64,000 nt of DNA from Apium graveolens (taxonomy: Eukaryota; Streptophyta; Magnoliopsida; Apiales; Apiaceae), in assembly GCF_009905375.1 (NCBI RefSeq), contig NC_133648.1, positions 26,703,376 to 26,767,375 on the forward strand. Reading direction: 5' to 3'. The notes beneath the pieces were generated by a model. The model was not told where the DNA came from, made no database searches, and was given only the letters and a program-made list of their open reading frames with translations. Position numbers and translations under genes: made by a program. Below, in pieces: positions 1 to 12,649 of this stretch; position 1 is the stretch's first letter; each line of letters begins with the position of its first letter.

Positions 1-387
1 TTAAAAAATACTGCTTCCCGGTTTAAATAATATTAACTGGGTTAACTGAAAACCTTTAATATTTTATTTATCAGGCCTGATGAAGTTCTTTGATATAATG
101 GCTGTAAATGAAAGTGATTATTATGCATAAATAATCTTCTTCTACGGTTCTGCTGTTACCGAAGGTGTAAGCCCATTATTAATATATGGATACTCTTGTG
201 CTATGGTCATTGGTCAAAGAGAAAGCAAATCTCCCACAGATTTATTCACCTAAAGAATAGTATCTTGGTTGTCTTCGTAATGGCATGCACAATTTAGCAG
301 TACTATCACATTGACATCATAATTATATATTTGATAGAAGAAGATACAGAACTAATCCTATGAGTTGAATTTTCGGCTTCTTGAAAT
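1..387. other. 3' flank of the DUF1997 gene
   Basis: No coding segment is seen here. The stretch lies just beyond the stop codon of the minus-strand DUF1997 gene, so it probably holds its 3' UTR and downstream flank. It is AT-rich and unremarkable. Confidence 0.4.
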
Positions 388-3300
388 TCAAATTTGACCA
401 GTTCCAAGTGCCTGCCGTGAGGCATCACCAGAAGCCCATGCCTGATAGTCCTTCACTAGCTGTTTAACCAGAAAACATTAAAAAAAAGTGTTTTAAGGAA
501 CATAAATAAGATATATGGCAGCCTTCCCAAGTAACAGCGTCAGTTTACTTTGGAAATTTAACATGTCAATCCCATTATTTAGGTAAAACCACCATATACA
601 AAGTCCTCAGTTATGCAAACAAATATTCACCGCCAGTGCCTGTGGGAGAACAAATTACAGTGTTCTCCAAAAATATACATACCGCACCTTCTCAACTAAA
701 ATAAATAAATAGATAAATAGAAGAACAAAAAAATTAATTTCCACATATTGCTAAAAAAAGAAATTACTTTCATCATGCAACATGCCCTTATATCTAGCTA
801 TATCTATTTAATAGCTAGAATTTTGTTGGTTTAAATTTATAGTTCATGTTAGGACTTGGTAATTAGTTTATTATATTTGGCCAAAGAGGACAACCCTCAC
901 ATTATTATTATGTGCCATTGCAAGAGCCCGAGCCCGTCATAATGTAATACATAGTCCTGATGAAATTCGTGAATATTTCTATTTTATAATCGCTTCATGA
1001 GTAAAGGGTCATAGCTTCAAAACAGAGTCTGGAATCATGAATTATATACGAATTCAACAGTTCCATCTTTGGAGTCATCTGAATAAACTATGGTATACCT
1101 TATACCTAAGATGTCATCTCAATGGTTATCAAAGAGCAAACTGTATAGCGAATGGTTACAGAACAGAAATTGAGAAGAACCTATGGACTTGAAACATTCA
1201 CAAAACTGAACTAGGTAGACATGAAATCGGAAGAATCACCACCCTTAAGGTTTTCCAACCGCGCAAAGGGAAAATAATGGCACGCAACCCATAACAAAGA
1301 TACTCGATTCAAAATCCAAAATACTAATAATCAAGCCTTCTAAATATAAGAGGATCATATCAGTTGTATAGGGATAGAAACCCATATAACGTACCTGATG
1401 GACTAACCCTTATAATTGGGCTACCTACATGTTTTGTATTTAATAAACTATTATCCCCAAAAGTTGAAAAGGAAATACCAAACTAATTGCCCTCTGTAAT
1501 AAATTAATACTAGTCTATAACCCGTGCGATGCACGGGCTGATTATAGATTTGCAATTTATTTATTAAATAAAAATAAATTATAAAAGATAATAATTATGT
1601 ATTATTGAAATTAAAGAAGTTAACTTGTTGTACGTATAATGATACTGACGGATTTAAAATAAGAATTAAATATATGAATTATTTTCTAATATTAAAATAT
1701 GATTTATTGAAATTAAGTTTGGAAGTGTTTGGTTTCCTGAAGTCGAGGGCAATTAGAAATTAAGTTGAATTGTAGTTCCAAGAGTTTGTAATTATTTTAG
1801 ATACATGATTTAATATATTCAAATAACTTATTTTATTTTAACTTTATTTTGGAAGGTGAAAACAAATATTTTAGGAAGGTGTTAACCGACCGACCAATCG
1901 AAACCATGTTTCGCTTATAATAGTATAGTATAAATAAGTTAATTACTAACATTTATAAAAGTTCTCCTTTATGTTCACTTATGTCCCCCATCAAAGTGCC
2001 ATGGAAACAGGAGTCATCTCAATATAATTCTAGTTAATAGACACAATGATGATTGTCGAACAGAGGCCTATGACTCGTATTGATGAATTTGTTGACCAAC
2101 AGAAACAATGATGACACAATGTGCTACCGATAGAGACATAGGTGCACTGCGGCATGGGGATTCAAAGAAGTTTCGTTTTCTTTTACTCTTATTCTTTATT
2201 ATCCATAATTCCGTTTCATATCACTCATAAGACTTGGATCATAGAAATCAGAATTGACCATGGTTTTCACATGAATCCTGCACAGGTTTCAATGTTTTAT
2301 TTACTTTTCGTTTTTTTTTGTTCCTTGTGTTCTACAAAACCTTTCTAAACCTATGCTGCAAAAGATGTCAGAAAGCTCCTGTAGGTTACATGATTAGACT
2401 GTAACATTTGCTAGATTTTTTTATAAGCTCGTTCAGCTTTGGAAACACAATTCATTACACTGAGCCTTCTATGTGAGGTGACATAATTCTTGCCACCACT
2501 ATGACCTCATACCACTAAATGACATGTTCAACTTAAACACACAATACAGAAACACATGTAAAAGGGATCTACACCGACAACAGAGAGGATTGCTGGTCCA
2601 GAAAGATATATATCAAGTAATATTTGGTGAAAGAAAATAATAATATGCGACAACTGATTACTTATTATCGTACCTGTGCCATAAAACGGGGGAGCATAAT
2701 TTTTAGTATCTGTTCAAGGACTTGGGCACCAGAGGATTCTATGGCTTGTACTGGAATTGCTCGAAATGCAAAGGGAATCTCAATATTCACCTGAAGAACA
2801 AGTAATTCTTGAAGCAAGTTTTTTGGAACATAGTTAAAAGAGCAGTGGCATAAAAACATAAAAACTAATCAAACCTCAATAGTTGTGTCTGAAGTGAGTT
2901 TTTCAATGGACGAGATACTCCCATTGCTATGACATGATATCCGATTCTCCATTGAAGCTGCATGCCCACACCAAATCAATGTCAAAGCACTCCTGAAAAT
3001 CATTACATTAATCAATTCAGAAACAAATGAGTAATTTTCTTCTTACTGCAATTAATTAGGTATTGATTTTTTCTTCATTTCAATTTGCCTAATAATCTAG
3101 TACTGAAATGGCAGTAAAACTCCTCAATCACTAGTCAATCAATCTGAAATAAAACCCAGGAATAGAAAAAAGGTACATTTACTCTACAATATTTGTCACT
3201 GCCAAAAGATAAATTACGAGGTATGGCCTCCATCTCAAATTTCATTATAAAAGTGGAATATTCAATGTAATTATCCCACAATTAATTAAAAGAATGCGGC

Positions 3301-4613
3301 ACTAATTTTAGACATGAGCGATCAGCTGCATTTAGAAGCAATTTTACCGAGGAGTAAAAAACAGAAAAAAAAGGTGTCCTGGTGATCATATTCTCCAGCC
3401 TGGATGTTTGTTTACCCCAGCCAAGATATGTTTTTCCCCACCAAATTTCTTTTTCTTTTCAGCATATGCTGCATCTGAGTTTAGTCTATTAGATATGTTA
3501 CGCATTACTCACAAATTTCTGTTTCTCTCTCAATATCTAATTCTAGCAGATTAGCTTTGACTTTAACATATTGTTTCTGGCTTGACTATTAGATGATTTT
3601 TTTAACTAATTTACATTTTTTCCAAGAACCTAATGTTTTATAATAAGCCACTAAGTACAACATTATATTTATATTAATATTAAATATGTACAAATAATAC
3701 TTAAATATGATCCTTGTACTGATTAATACCTAGATAGTAATCTGCATTTCTTAGATCATGTGATGTATGGGGCTATAGCTCTTTGATCTACAAATGCGGT
3801 CTTTAAAAGAATGGTTCATCACAAGTTGTTAATTGCTGGCCTTTCATTATGATGTAATCAATTAACACATTCATTTAAATGTGCTTAGTCCATCCATATC
3901 CAATAAAAAAAAAGGAAGACAAACACCTTTACATTAAATTAATAGTGAACCAGCAGAAGTCTGCAGAAATAAATAAAAAGGTCGGAATTCAATAACACTA
4001 ACCATCAAATTTATTGTTCTGGGCAACCACAATAGGCGAACCCTCAAGCTGCAATTAGCAAACAAACCACAATAAAACCCTTCAACTTTTAACAATAAGT
4101 CGAACTTTTAACAAAAAAAAAGCAATTAGATAAATGTAGAAAAAATACCTCACACGACAGCAACTTAATGCAACAACCATTAGGTTGTTCCTCAACCTTT
4201 ACTAACAAAACAGGACAAACTTCAAACGCAAAGAACTTAAATCGATACACATAACATCGAAACGTATTATCATCAATCCGCTCAATCCTTTCGGCATCGA
4301 GAACGGAGTATTGACTAGCAGGCAAACTCATATACTCAACTGCAATTAAAAAATATAATAAAAAATAAGAATAAAAAAAAACGATTATGCGGACAATTTA
4401 TAGAATGATTAGAGAAAGGAGATTACGGAGAGGGCGTTGAAGCGGCGTAACGGAGACGGATTCTTGTCGACGAGCGACGAAGCGAGCTTTTGGAGCTGAG
4501 GAAGAGGAGGTAATGGAGAGATGTTTAGGGTTGGAGAGAGATGAGATTTTAGGGTTTGTGGAAGTGAGATTTGTGGAGGAAAGTGAAGAGGAAAAGGAAA
4601 GTGTAGTTGCCAT
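388..4613 (-). CDS. DUF1997 family protein, predicted plastid-targeted (6 exons)
   Basis: Six exons on the minus strand: 4427-4613, 4149-4339, 4003-4048, 2875-2957, 2674-2790 and 388-459. All introns are GT-AG. The summed length is 696 nt, giving 231 residues plus TGA, and every splice phase closes. Residues 1-60 are rich in Ser, Thr, Leu and Arg with few acidic residues, as in a chloroplast transit peptide. The body matches the plant DUF1997 family: ASQYSVLDAERIERIDD after the transit region, then VNIEIPFAFRAIP, and LVKDYQAWASGDASRQALGT at the C terminus. The molecular function of the family is not established. ATG 4611-4613 is the first Met ahead of the transit peptide. Intron 5 (460-2673) contains a Helitron. 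The gene is tandem with the BTR1-like gene and on the same strand. A TA-rich run near 4795-4811 could hold the TATA box. Exon boundaries were placed by eye from splice signals and family similarity. Confidence 0.85.
1510..1934 (-). mobile_element. Short non-autonomous Helitron in intron 5 of the DUF1997 gene
   Basis: Read on the minus strand, the 3' end has a perfect GC-rich hairpin (CCCGTGC, loop, GCACGGG, at 1521-1537) a few bases before a terminal CTAG followed by T. This is the classic Helitron 3' terminus. The other end reads TTTATACTATACTATTATAAGCG, so the expected 5' TC appears mutated to TT, flanked by A. That fits insertion between A and T. There is no coding capacity. The hairpin end is clear; the 5' boundary is less certain. 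Confidence 0.6.
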
Positions 4614-6177
4614 TTTGGTGGATTGGTTTGGTTAGTTCAGTTGAGTTTTGGAAATCATGTGCAAGTGTTTGTTTGTTGCAAGTAGTTACTTGTGTCTGTG
4701 TGGCTAAGGAGTATTACACGATTCCCAAGGTTCAGAATCTGGCGTACTTTAGCAAGAACACTGTTTATCATGCTATCCTACACTTAGCAAATGTCTATAT
4801 ATATAAATATAATTACTCCAATACAAATTAAATTAAAATACAAATTACAAACTAAATTAAAATACAAAGTACACACTACACCTTCCACATACAACTACAC
4901 ATAATTCTCTCCATTTTTAATTGAATTTTTCCCGTCAATTAGTGGACTCTTTTTAAAATCTAACTTCACTATATTTTTGTACATCATTCAAAATCAGTAT
5001 GAATACCATATTTGATATGTTTCGATAATAAATCACTAATTATGTCTAAAAAATCACTAAAAGTACTAGTTCTGAAATTAGTACTGATTTTAGTTTACTG
5101 ATTCGGGTAAGTTTAAATACTAATTTGTCGTTAAAATATAGCAAATATGCTATGCAAATCAATGAGGGAGAGATGAATAAAAATACAGTGAAATTATTCT
5201 TTTTAAAAAATTAATCAACTAACGGAAAAAGTAAAATTAAAAACGAAGAGGAAAGTGATTAAACATGCGGGTCTTATTGGTTTGTAATTTGTATTTTAAT
5301 ATTGGTTTGTATTTGAACACTTACCTATAAATATAAACATATTGATTTATTGAATATTTATTAATTTGATAGATTTTTGAAATTTTTTTTGTTGACCAAT
5401 GCTTATTACACTAAAAAAAAAAAGCAATAAATAATCGTGCATAACTCTGCCCAGAGGGCAATTTACAACCAGACTTGACCAAGATTACAATACATCCCTA
5501 TAGAGATCTAGGGATATCCCTGGCTTTTAAGCAATTAACCCCTCTAATCTAGGTGTTAATTGCTCTTCCCTGCCCCCGTCAATTGTTGAGCATTGTTGAG
5601 CCTTTCTCTGGTTGATCATCCAACAGCGATGTGTTTCCCTAAAGTACTCCCCAGTTACTCGGTATACCTCTAACTAGTATTGGCCAAATCATCAAATGCT
5701 ACAACGATATCACCAGCTATACTAACTATCGAAATTTAAAAACCTAACAAAATAAAAATCATGGCATAATTGGTACAGAAATACCTGAAACAAGCATGTA
5801 AATCAATTTGCAAGATCTAAATTCCATAATCTATCATATATAACTTTCATCTCTACCCAATATTCCTTCTCACTGCCAAAACGGCCAACTGAGATTAAAG
5901 GTACACAGGTTATAAGTACGAAAGTATGAAAAGTCAATCGTCATAGGAGTTCAATTTAACAAATTCATAAAGGACCTTGTATCGAGAATAATGCTTGTAC
6001 GAGAAATTGTTGGTGGTCTGAGAAAGTCCATGTAAAATTTGTCTATCAAGAAACACTACTCCAGCTACCATATTAATCTTACTCGCTAATATCCCACAAA
6101 AGCCATATCTATATCAATAATTTATCCAAGGCTCACTGACAAAATTCGCAACATAAGGCTATCCCCATCTTCTAGAG
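4614..6177. other. Intergenic region between the DUF1997 and BTR1-like genes
   Basis: This holds the promoter and 5' UTR of the DUF1997 gene (near 4614-4850, with a TATA-rich run at 4795-4811 on its sense strand) and the 3' UTR of the BTR1-like gene (from 6177 downward). No convincing coding region is visible. The more GC-rich 5440-5640 segment has no recognised identity. Confidence 0.4.
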
Positions 6178-9100
6178 TCACTCTCCTTTGTCAGTAGCAG
6201 AACTGACTTTTTGAGAAATCATATCCTCAGCTACACGGATTGCTCTTTGTGAACCTGTGATGGTTACTTTCCTGCGAAAAGAGGTAAGAACATCAAAGGA
6301 TAAACTATATGTTGCTCGAAGTGTAAGCCCAAAGCTCTTGATTGACTACAATACCTGTCAGTTGTTCCAGCCATGAAATCATCTCTGTCCGATATCTTTA
6401 TCCTTGCCCCACTGACCTGCGAAAAAAGAAAGCAGCAGTTTATTAACAGCAACGATACAGATGGCACAGGAAAAAGAGAAATCAGTTATACCTGACTAAT
6501 CTCTATTACATTCCTTCCACCGCGACCAAGAACAAGCCCTATATGCTCATCTGCAACACCGATAGTCACAGAGTTGCTGTTCCTATCATCCTGCAGAACA
6601 CCAGGACCCTGTTACAAAGATCAGTACAATTAGTGATGATCCCAAACTTCAATCAACCTCAACCATGCTATACATATAGAATAAAACATAAAAGTATGAA
6701 ATTTCGCATATACTGATGTTTACTGCACCTAAATGATTTGGCCAACTAAAATTCATCATGTATTAACAGTACAATAGAATCTACAGGGATACTAAGCAAA
6801 GAGTATCAGAAAGACAAGATGTAAAGTTATTTTTCAGAAGGGATCTCCCGTATGAAAGTTTTGCATACGAACTAAAACTATGCTACAGGGTTAAGATTAT
6901 GCACCTATTAGTCATTAGGCCTCGTTTGTTTCATATTCTTTTTTATATCATACACAAGCAGCTATGAGACACCAAACTTTAGCAATCAATTGGTCATAAA
7001 GTAATATACTCCGGCACACAATTTCTATATTAAGCATGAAGATAGTGAATTGTCTGTTAGCTTCATTAAGAGAACTACTTTCAACAACTATTACAAGGCA
7101 CACCCAAAAATTTATTGCTCTCTTCCTTCAAAGCAGAAAAAGTATTCGTTACTTTGATAAGAGTAATAATGAAGAAAGAAAGATGACATATTTTTATCTC
7201 CACATTTACATATCTTTTAAGTTGTGTTTCAAAAGAAATGACCAATATGAAGTTATTGAACATGATAGTGCTCCAAGTCTTTGTCACAATTAGTATCAAG
7301 CTGTATAGTAAATTGGATTGGATCGGGAGGGGGGGGGGGGATGCCCATCCCTAGCAACCCATACTGTTTCTCCTAACAAGCATTAAAAGGAACTAGGAAG
7401 GATAATCTCCAGTCCAAGGTGAAAGTAAAGGGTCTATCTAAGGCAATCAAATCATGAATATTTTCTAAAGCTTATTCCAACTTTCATTTACCAAGGACAA
7501 GATCATTTATCATTATCGCTTAACAAGTTGGACCACTCAAAACTCATTCGTTAGACAATCACATAGTTAGACGAGCACCCTTGAATCCTGATTAAGTTTG
7601 GAATGCAGAACTAACCTTGTTGTTGTGAGGCCTATGATTCTGAAACTTGCCCCCGCCACCATTTGGACCATAGTTTGGTGCATTATATCCTGCTATACAG
7701 AACATATATAAATTCACTGGAAGTCAATTTTGAAAAATCTAAATGGAAAACGCAGAGCACAATCATTCATATTACCTAAGTATATGTATTAGGCATCTAT
7801 ATCCTCTGATTTTGAGGGTTTAGATATTAAAGAGTATCTACTGTCAGATTACTTCAATATTTCTTCCTCTTCGCAATTTATTTCTGAGAGTATTTCGTTT
7901 GCTAAAATATGAATAAATATCAGGTTGAAAATAGTAGAAGACCAGTGTTTTAAATAACATGGGTAACATATACAAATGTAAAATTATCTTGAATAGTTGA
8001 AAATAGTAGAAGACCAGTGTTTTAAATAACATGGGTAAGGTCATACCAGCATAAGGAAATGGGGTGCTCAAGGACTGGATATAGTAAGTGTCTTCAGACA
8101 ACTTTGATAGAATCAAATCAATAGCTCTCATTTGTTCTTCTAGTGTACCAGCCACTGTGACTAGCCTATCAGATATGCCAGCATAGCTGTTATCCTGAGG
8201 GGATATCTTAATGCCTGCTTGAGACTCTTCTATAAATGACCTGCTCAAACCATTGCATAATTTGTAGTCAGTAACATCAAGAATTTGCGAAACATATAAT
8301 CAAGACTTTAAATTTACCAAATCTCCTTTCTTCCAAAAAATTTCTTAAGAAAATTATCAAAAAATCTTAAACACCAGACCAGAAATGTGGTTGATGTGAA
8401 TTTTGTGTTCCATGCATTTTAGGCATTGCATTAGGAAAACTCATATCATGAATTTACCTTAAAACATGGAAAGTCACTTTTAACCAAAATGCTCTACATG
8501 CAACAAACATATCAGGATGTGAAGTCGTTTGTTTAATACTTTAACCTGCATTACCAATTGTATCAAAAAACAATGCAAAGGATATGCGGTCCTGATCCGG
8601 ATCCGTGGTCAGTGGTCATTATACTCTATTAGAGGATTGATGTTGACAGCGACACCATACAACAGACATTTTAATCTAACTAAAGAGAACCATACTAAAA
8701 ATGTATATATTCAAGAGAATCCTTTATGTGTGAACAGACATATGATTAATAATTATAGAATCCGCTATGTGTAAACAAGCATGTGATTATTAATTATATA
8801 AACACTTTCCATTCTTTTTCTTTCAACTTCGAAACAACACAGAAATAAGCTGCTCCCTCGGTGCCAAAATATTGTAAAAGAACAAAAATCATTAGAAAAT
8901 CATTTCAAGTCTGAGGAATCAACTCGGTGCAACTAGCTATGAATAGCTGCTCCCTCTCTTACACAGTATTTAGTATTGACATATCACCTAATATACTCAT
9001 TTGATTCCTAAACTTACCAAATTATTGTTTAGGCTACCAAGAGTAATTATTGTCCATATTTGATTGGAAATGCAGGGAGAAAAGGCCACTAGAATATATG

Positions 9101-11587
9101 TATAATTTTTCAGTAAGTTGAATGGCTTGAGGCTTAATTTGTACTGTGCTATTAGGTATTTAATTAGTAGAGAAAATCTGGCCAACCTCTATCCTCTTTC
9201 TTTTTTATTTATTTGTACAGCAAGTGAACTTGCCACCTCCCTTCCCCTGGAATTCCACACAATGGTTACTCTATGATCTCAATTTTGATAATCCCTTACA
9301 TCTCTTCCTAAAGAACTTTACCATCTTGAATGTAAACTCTACTAAAGCATTCAAGACTTCAAGAATTCATGTGCCCCTTGACTCTGCATAATGACTTCGA
9401 AATTTTATGTGTTTTGATCAATGTGCTGCAAATTGCTGGCTACTAGGCATGCAGGAAATACATATTACGTTGGTTGATACATAAATGAAGAAAAGAAAAC
9501 CAAGAGTGATTTTTCATACTTTATTGTAGCTCCTCCCTTCCCAATTATTCCACCGCAAGAGCTATTGGGTACAACAAGTCTAACTTTTGATCTTGGTTCA
9601 GCACCATCACCTTCTTCCAGATAAAACTATATAGCAAAATAAAAAAGCCAACTTACAATCATTTAAGAAACACTCGAATAGAGACAATAAAAGAATTTAG
9701 AACAGTGAAATTTGTCATTTAATCTACCTCATTGAGTAACTTGTCAAGAATTAATTCAACACCCTTGAGCACATTGTTGACAGTTCCAGATACCATTATA
9801 ATCCTATCAGAGGTTCCAGGAAAGAATTCATAATTGCGAGACAGCTGAATCCTTGCTCCAGATTGTGTCTGGAACTCGGATATTGTGGATCCACCTTTCC
9901 CAATAACTGAACCAGCTTCAGCATTTGAAACAAGAAACCTTGTGTATGTACTCTTCTCTTGATAATCTTCACAACACGAAAAGGACAAAAGTATGTTAGT
10001 TCTATAACATCTATAGCGTACAAAATATTACCTTACATAACTAGGTAAAACTGTAAGCAAGTTCTTGCACATAATTACATAGCTGCTGTAAGTTCATCTG
10101 TTGCGTCAGAGCAGGATAATAAAACTGTAAGCAAGTGTTCGCATAAAGTGACCAACACGGATTTTCTGCTAAGCCAAATGAACCACGTTGGATGAAAGAA
10201 CATAATGTATATGTGTTATGCATATACATTTTTGGCAGGTGCTACCTAACTAGTGTTCTGCATATGTGTTCATTCCAGGTGCTACCTAAATCAACCTAGA
10301 TTGGGACAATCAGTAGCATTTTAATTTGGCAGAGCTGAATAGGTTTAAGAATTGTTTAATAGAAAAGAATGAACTATGATTTAATTAGAAACTAAGATAC
10401 ATAAGAAAACATGAGATACATTCCAATATATACACACAATAAGTGTGTTTATAAGCAATGAATAAATATATACAACACCTAGGAAAAGTATTACCACCAC
10501 CCCGGAACACCCCCCCCCCACCGGGAAAGTATTACCACCACCCCGGAACACCCCCCCCCACCGGGGGGGGGACTAGGCCCTAAAACAGAGTCCGTAGTCT
10601 CTGTCTCCAGGTAATTGACGAACATTAATGATGATTAATCTGAAATCTGGGATCACCAGTTATTTTGTAAGATTAATCTGAACAACGTAGGTGTCACTAT
10701 TTAGCTACCAACATACAATGCAAATTAGTAATAGTAGCTACATCCGAGTAACTCCTAGCACCTATGAAAGTAAATAATTAAATCGAAACAATAAATTATT
10801 TAAAATATTATAATCTACGACTTATCCTTATTTCCTAAACAGGAGCTATGGCTCGGGGATGAATACGAATTGCCATCCCCAAAATCTATCTATTTATCTT
10901 TATACATCTTTGTAAATAAAACAGATTCGGTATGTTCAGTTCTAACTAGCTTCGTAATCGGCTCCAAACCGTATCGCTCATTATAAATTAAACCAGGCAA
11001 CAACATACTTTTACCGGTTTGGTTTGACTGATCCACCCGGTCTAATCAGATTTCCCCTTTTATCTCCTCATCTCATCCCTAATTCGCGATATCAGTTATA
11101 AGATAGCATCAAATTCAATTAAGCTCCTCCACTTTACTTTCATAATAGTTTTAAAAAATATATATCAACAGCAAGCCAACATATATCTATGACTCCTATC
11201 TACAAGTCCTACTTGTTTAATTATGGAATTACTAAATTAACAACAAAATCACCACAAATTAATTCAATTCAAGGGGTTTAACCACAGTAAAATTCAATTA
11301 AATCTCTCAACACAATAACAACAATGCTAAAACACACACATAAATAAAAAATACAATTTAAATGGATTAAATAGTAAATTTAGCAGATAAAATTGACAGA
11401 TCTAGGGAAATTGAAAGCATGAGAATGAATAGATACGAAATCAAAGCAGATCGGAGAGAAATAAAAACACAGATCTCATACCACCACCACCATCCTCATC
11501 CTGCGAGTCCCGAGGTGAAGATTGCTTCTCCTGTTGCTTCGGAGGAGCTTCATTAGATGAAGCGTGGCGAGAATCAGGCGATTCCAT
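6178..11587 (-). CDS. BTR1: Triple KH-domain RNA-binding protein, BTR1/BTR1L type (8 exons)
   Basis: Eight minus-strand exons: 11482-11587, 9728-9966, 9520-9626, 8047-8240, 7616-7689, 6492-6608, 6355-6416 and 6178-6271. They sum to 993 nt, encoding 330 residues plus TGA, and all phases close. Three KH domains each carry a GXXG loop: GKGG at residues 58-61, GKGG at 144-147 and GRGG at 268-271. Supporting blocks include [31 protein letters not shown] and [17 protein letters not shown]. Domain order and length fit Arabidopsis BTR1 (about 330 residues), a cytoplasmic RNA-binding protein known to bind tomato mosaic virus RNA. Residues 1-35 are Ser, Gln and Asp rich and probably disordered. The exon 2 acceptor could instead lie 9 nt further in (9957), which keeps the frame. 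The Gly/Asn-rich linker between KH2 and KH3 is short. The promoter and exon 1 are duplicated upstream (exon copy 15415-15523). Confidence 0.88.
7924..8038. repeat. Direct duplication of 43 bp beside the intron 4 donor of the BTR1-like gene
   Basis: The same 43 bp occurs at 7924-7966 and 7996-8038, offset by 72 bp. The second copy ends 8 bp from exon 4 (8047), next to the 5' splice site on the minus strand. The high identity suggests a recent event. Confidence 0.85.
10485..10570. repeat. Two copies of a 41-bp GC-rich unit with C tracts
   Basis: A 41-bp unit (AAAGTATTACCACCACCCCGG followed by a C9 tract and CACCGGG) is repeated back to back and ends in a G8 run. It lies in intron 1 of the BTR1-like gene. 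The other copy of the duplicated block has only the start of one unit. Confidence 0.8.
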
Positions 11588-11593
11588 TGTATC

Positions 11594-11670
11594 GCTACGG
11601 GGGGGGGGGGGGAGAGAGAGAGAGAGAGGGGGGGGGGCTGTATATTATTTTATAATTTTGTATTTATATT
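11594..11670 (-). promoter_or_regulatory. Core promoter and 5' leader of the BTR1-like gene: TATA box and C/CT tract
   Basis: On the gene's sense strand a TATAAATA box (11661-11668) lies about 75 bp upstream of the ATG. It is followed by a pyrimidine tract: C10, a CT dinucleotide run and C14 (11599-11637). GA/CT repeats are typical of plant leaders and of binding sites for GAGA-type (BPC) factors. The duplicated copy keeps the same TATA box but has a broken GA tract. Confidence 0.6.
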
Positions 11671-11911
11671 AGGTTGTGTCTAAATGTGTACATGAGATTT
11701 GATGTAAAACGTGAAGTAGAGAGGAAACAACGTGCTCAGCTGTAATAAATTTCACATTTATTGCTTATACTTGCATTTCTCTAAAAATTAAATAAAAATG
11801 AAAAAAAAATCGTTGGGTAAAAGAGAAAATGACTCAAATGCCTCCATTTTAACATACTTGGTCCGAAATACCCCATATCAGAATGATGGCCAATATATCC
11901 ACAAGATGCGT

Positions 11912-11930
11912 TATTGCGTTCAACGCAATA
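11912..11930. repeat. Perfect 9-bp-arm palindrome
   Basis: TATTGCGTT, a single C, then AACGCAATA forms a perfect inverted repeat, lying 10 bp upstream of the USE-like element at 11941. Confidence 0.85.
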
Positions 11931-11940
11931 CTCACCTAAT

Positions 11941-11979
11941 GTCCCACATCGAGTTAAAGAAAATAATGTGGATATATTT
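11941..11979 (+). promoter_or_regulatory. snRNA-type upstream sequence element (USE) with TATA-like box
   Basis: GTCCCACATCG at 11941-11951 exactly fits the plant snRNA USE consensus RTCCCACATCG. A TATA-like ATATATTT follows about 20 bp later, near the spacing of plant Pol III (U6-type) promoters. No recognisable snRNA body follows. The same word also occurs in LTRs of some small plant retroelements (Cassandra TRIMs), so it could be a transposon remnant. Confidence 0.4.
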
Positions 11980-12640
11980 CCTTATACAACATGAGCTGAT
12001 AGCGTCTAGTAACGGGCTGTGCTGCCCCTTGAGCTTTCATTAAGTTTGGTCCAAGCTTGGAACAGAGCAGAGGCCCAGCAAGGATGTTTCAATTGGCGCA
12101 CCTTGTAATACGTGATTTAATGTGCCGTAAACATCAGATAAGTTATCTGTTATGACGAAATACAAGTCAGATACGTTATCTATTTAAACGCGTTCACCCG
12201 TGTGGCACGCATTAGCATATCCTAATGTCATGTTGCACTGACTGCTGTATATCGTGGACAATTTGGGCCACCATTCTGCTTTAAAGTATTTAGGGCAATT
12301 GATCCCCATTTTGTTCCCAAATTTTAACTATTAGTATTTACTAAATTAATCACATGTAGATGCCCGGATTTATAATATGTACTTAGATTTAAAATAATAT
12401 TTAAAATTTATTATACTAATTTTTAGATATATATCAATGGTGGTATACCATATCATACCTTTTTATACCGATACTATATTATAATAAATGAAACGTTAAA
12501 AGTTTTTACGGAACTCTCAATTTTAACTTAATTACCCCTTAAAATTTGTTTTTACTTAAAAGTCCTAAATAAGTTACTTTCTAAACCAAAATATATGGGA
12601 AAGTAGTCGTTCAATCGGTCACATTACTTGGACTTATATA
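11980..12640. other. Intergenic, no gene recognised
   Basis: AT-rich DNA between the two copies of the BTR1 promoter block. About 12,000-12,130 is less AT-rich and would be where a transcript from the USE/TATA element starts, but no known RNA family is recognised. Confidence 0.35.
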
Positions 12641-12649
12641 ATTATAGGC

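Larger units (their letters stand above)
10431..11845 (-). repeat. Duplicated block, proximal copy (intron 1 start, exon 1 and promoter of the BTR1-like gene)
   Basis: This block is co-linear with 13721-16235. Shared landmarks include the ACACACAATAAGTGTGTTTATA run, ACTAGGCCCTAAAACAGAGT, the start of intron 1, exon 1, the TATA box and the AAATTAAATAAAAATGAA tail. By eye, identity over the intron portion is above 90 percent. This is the copy contiguous with the KH-coding exons. Confidence 0.85.
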
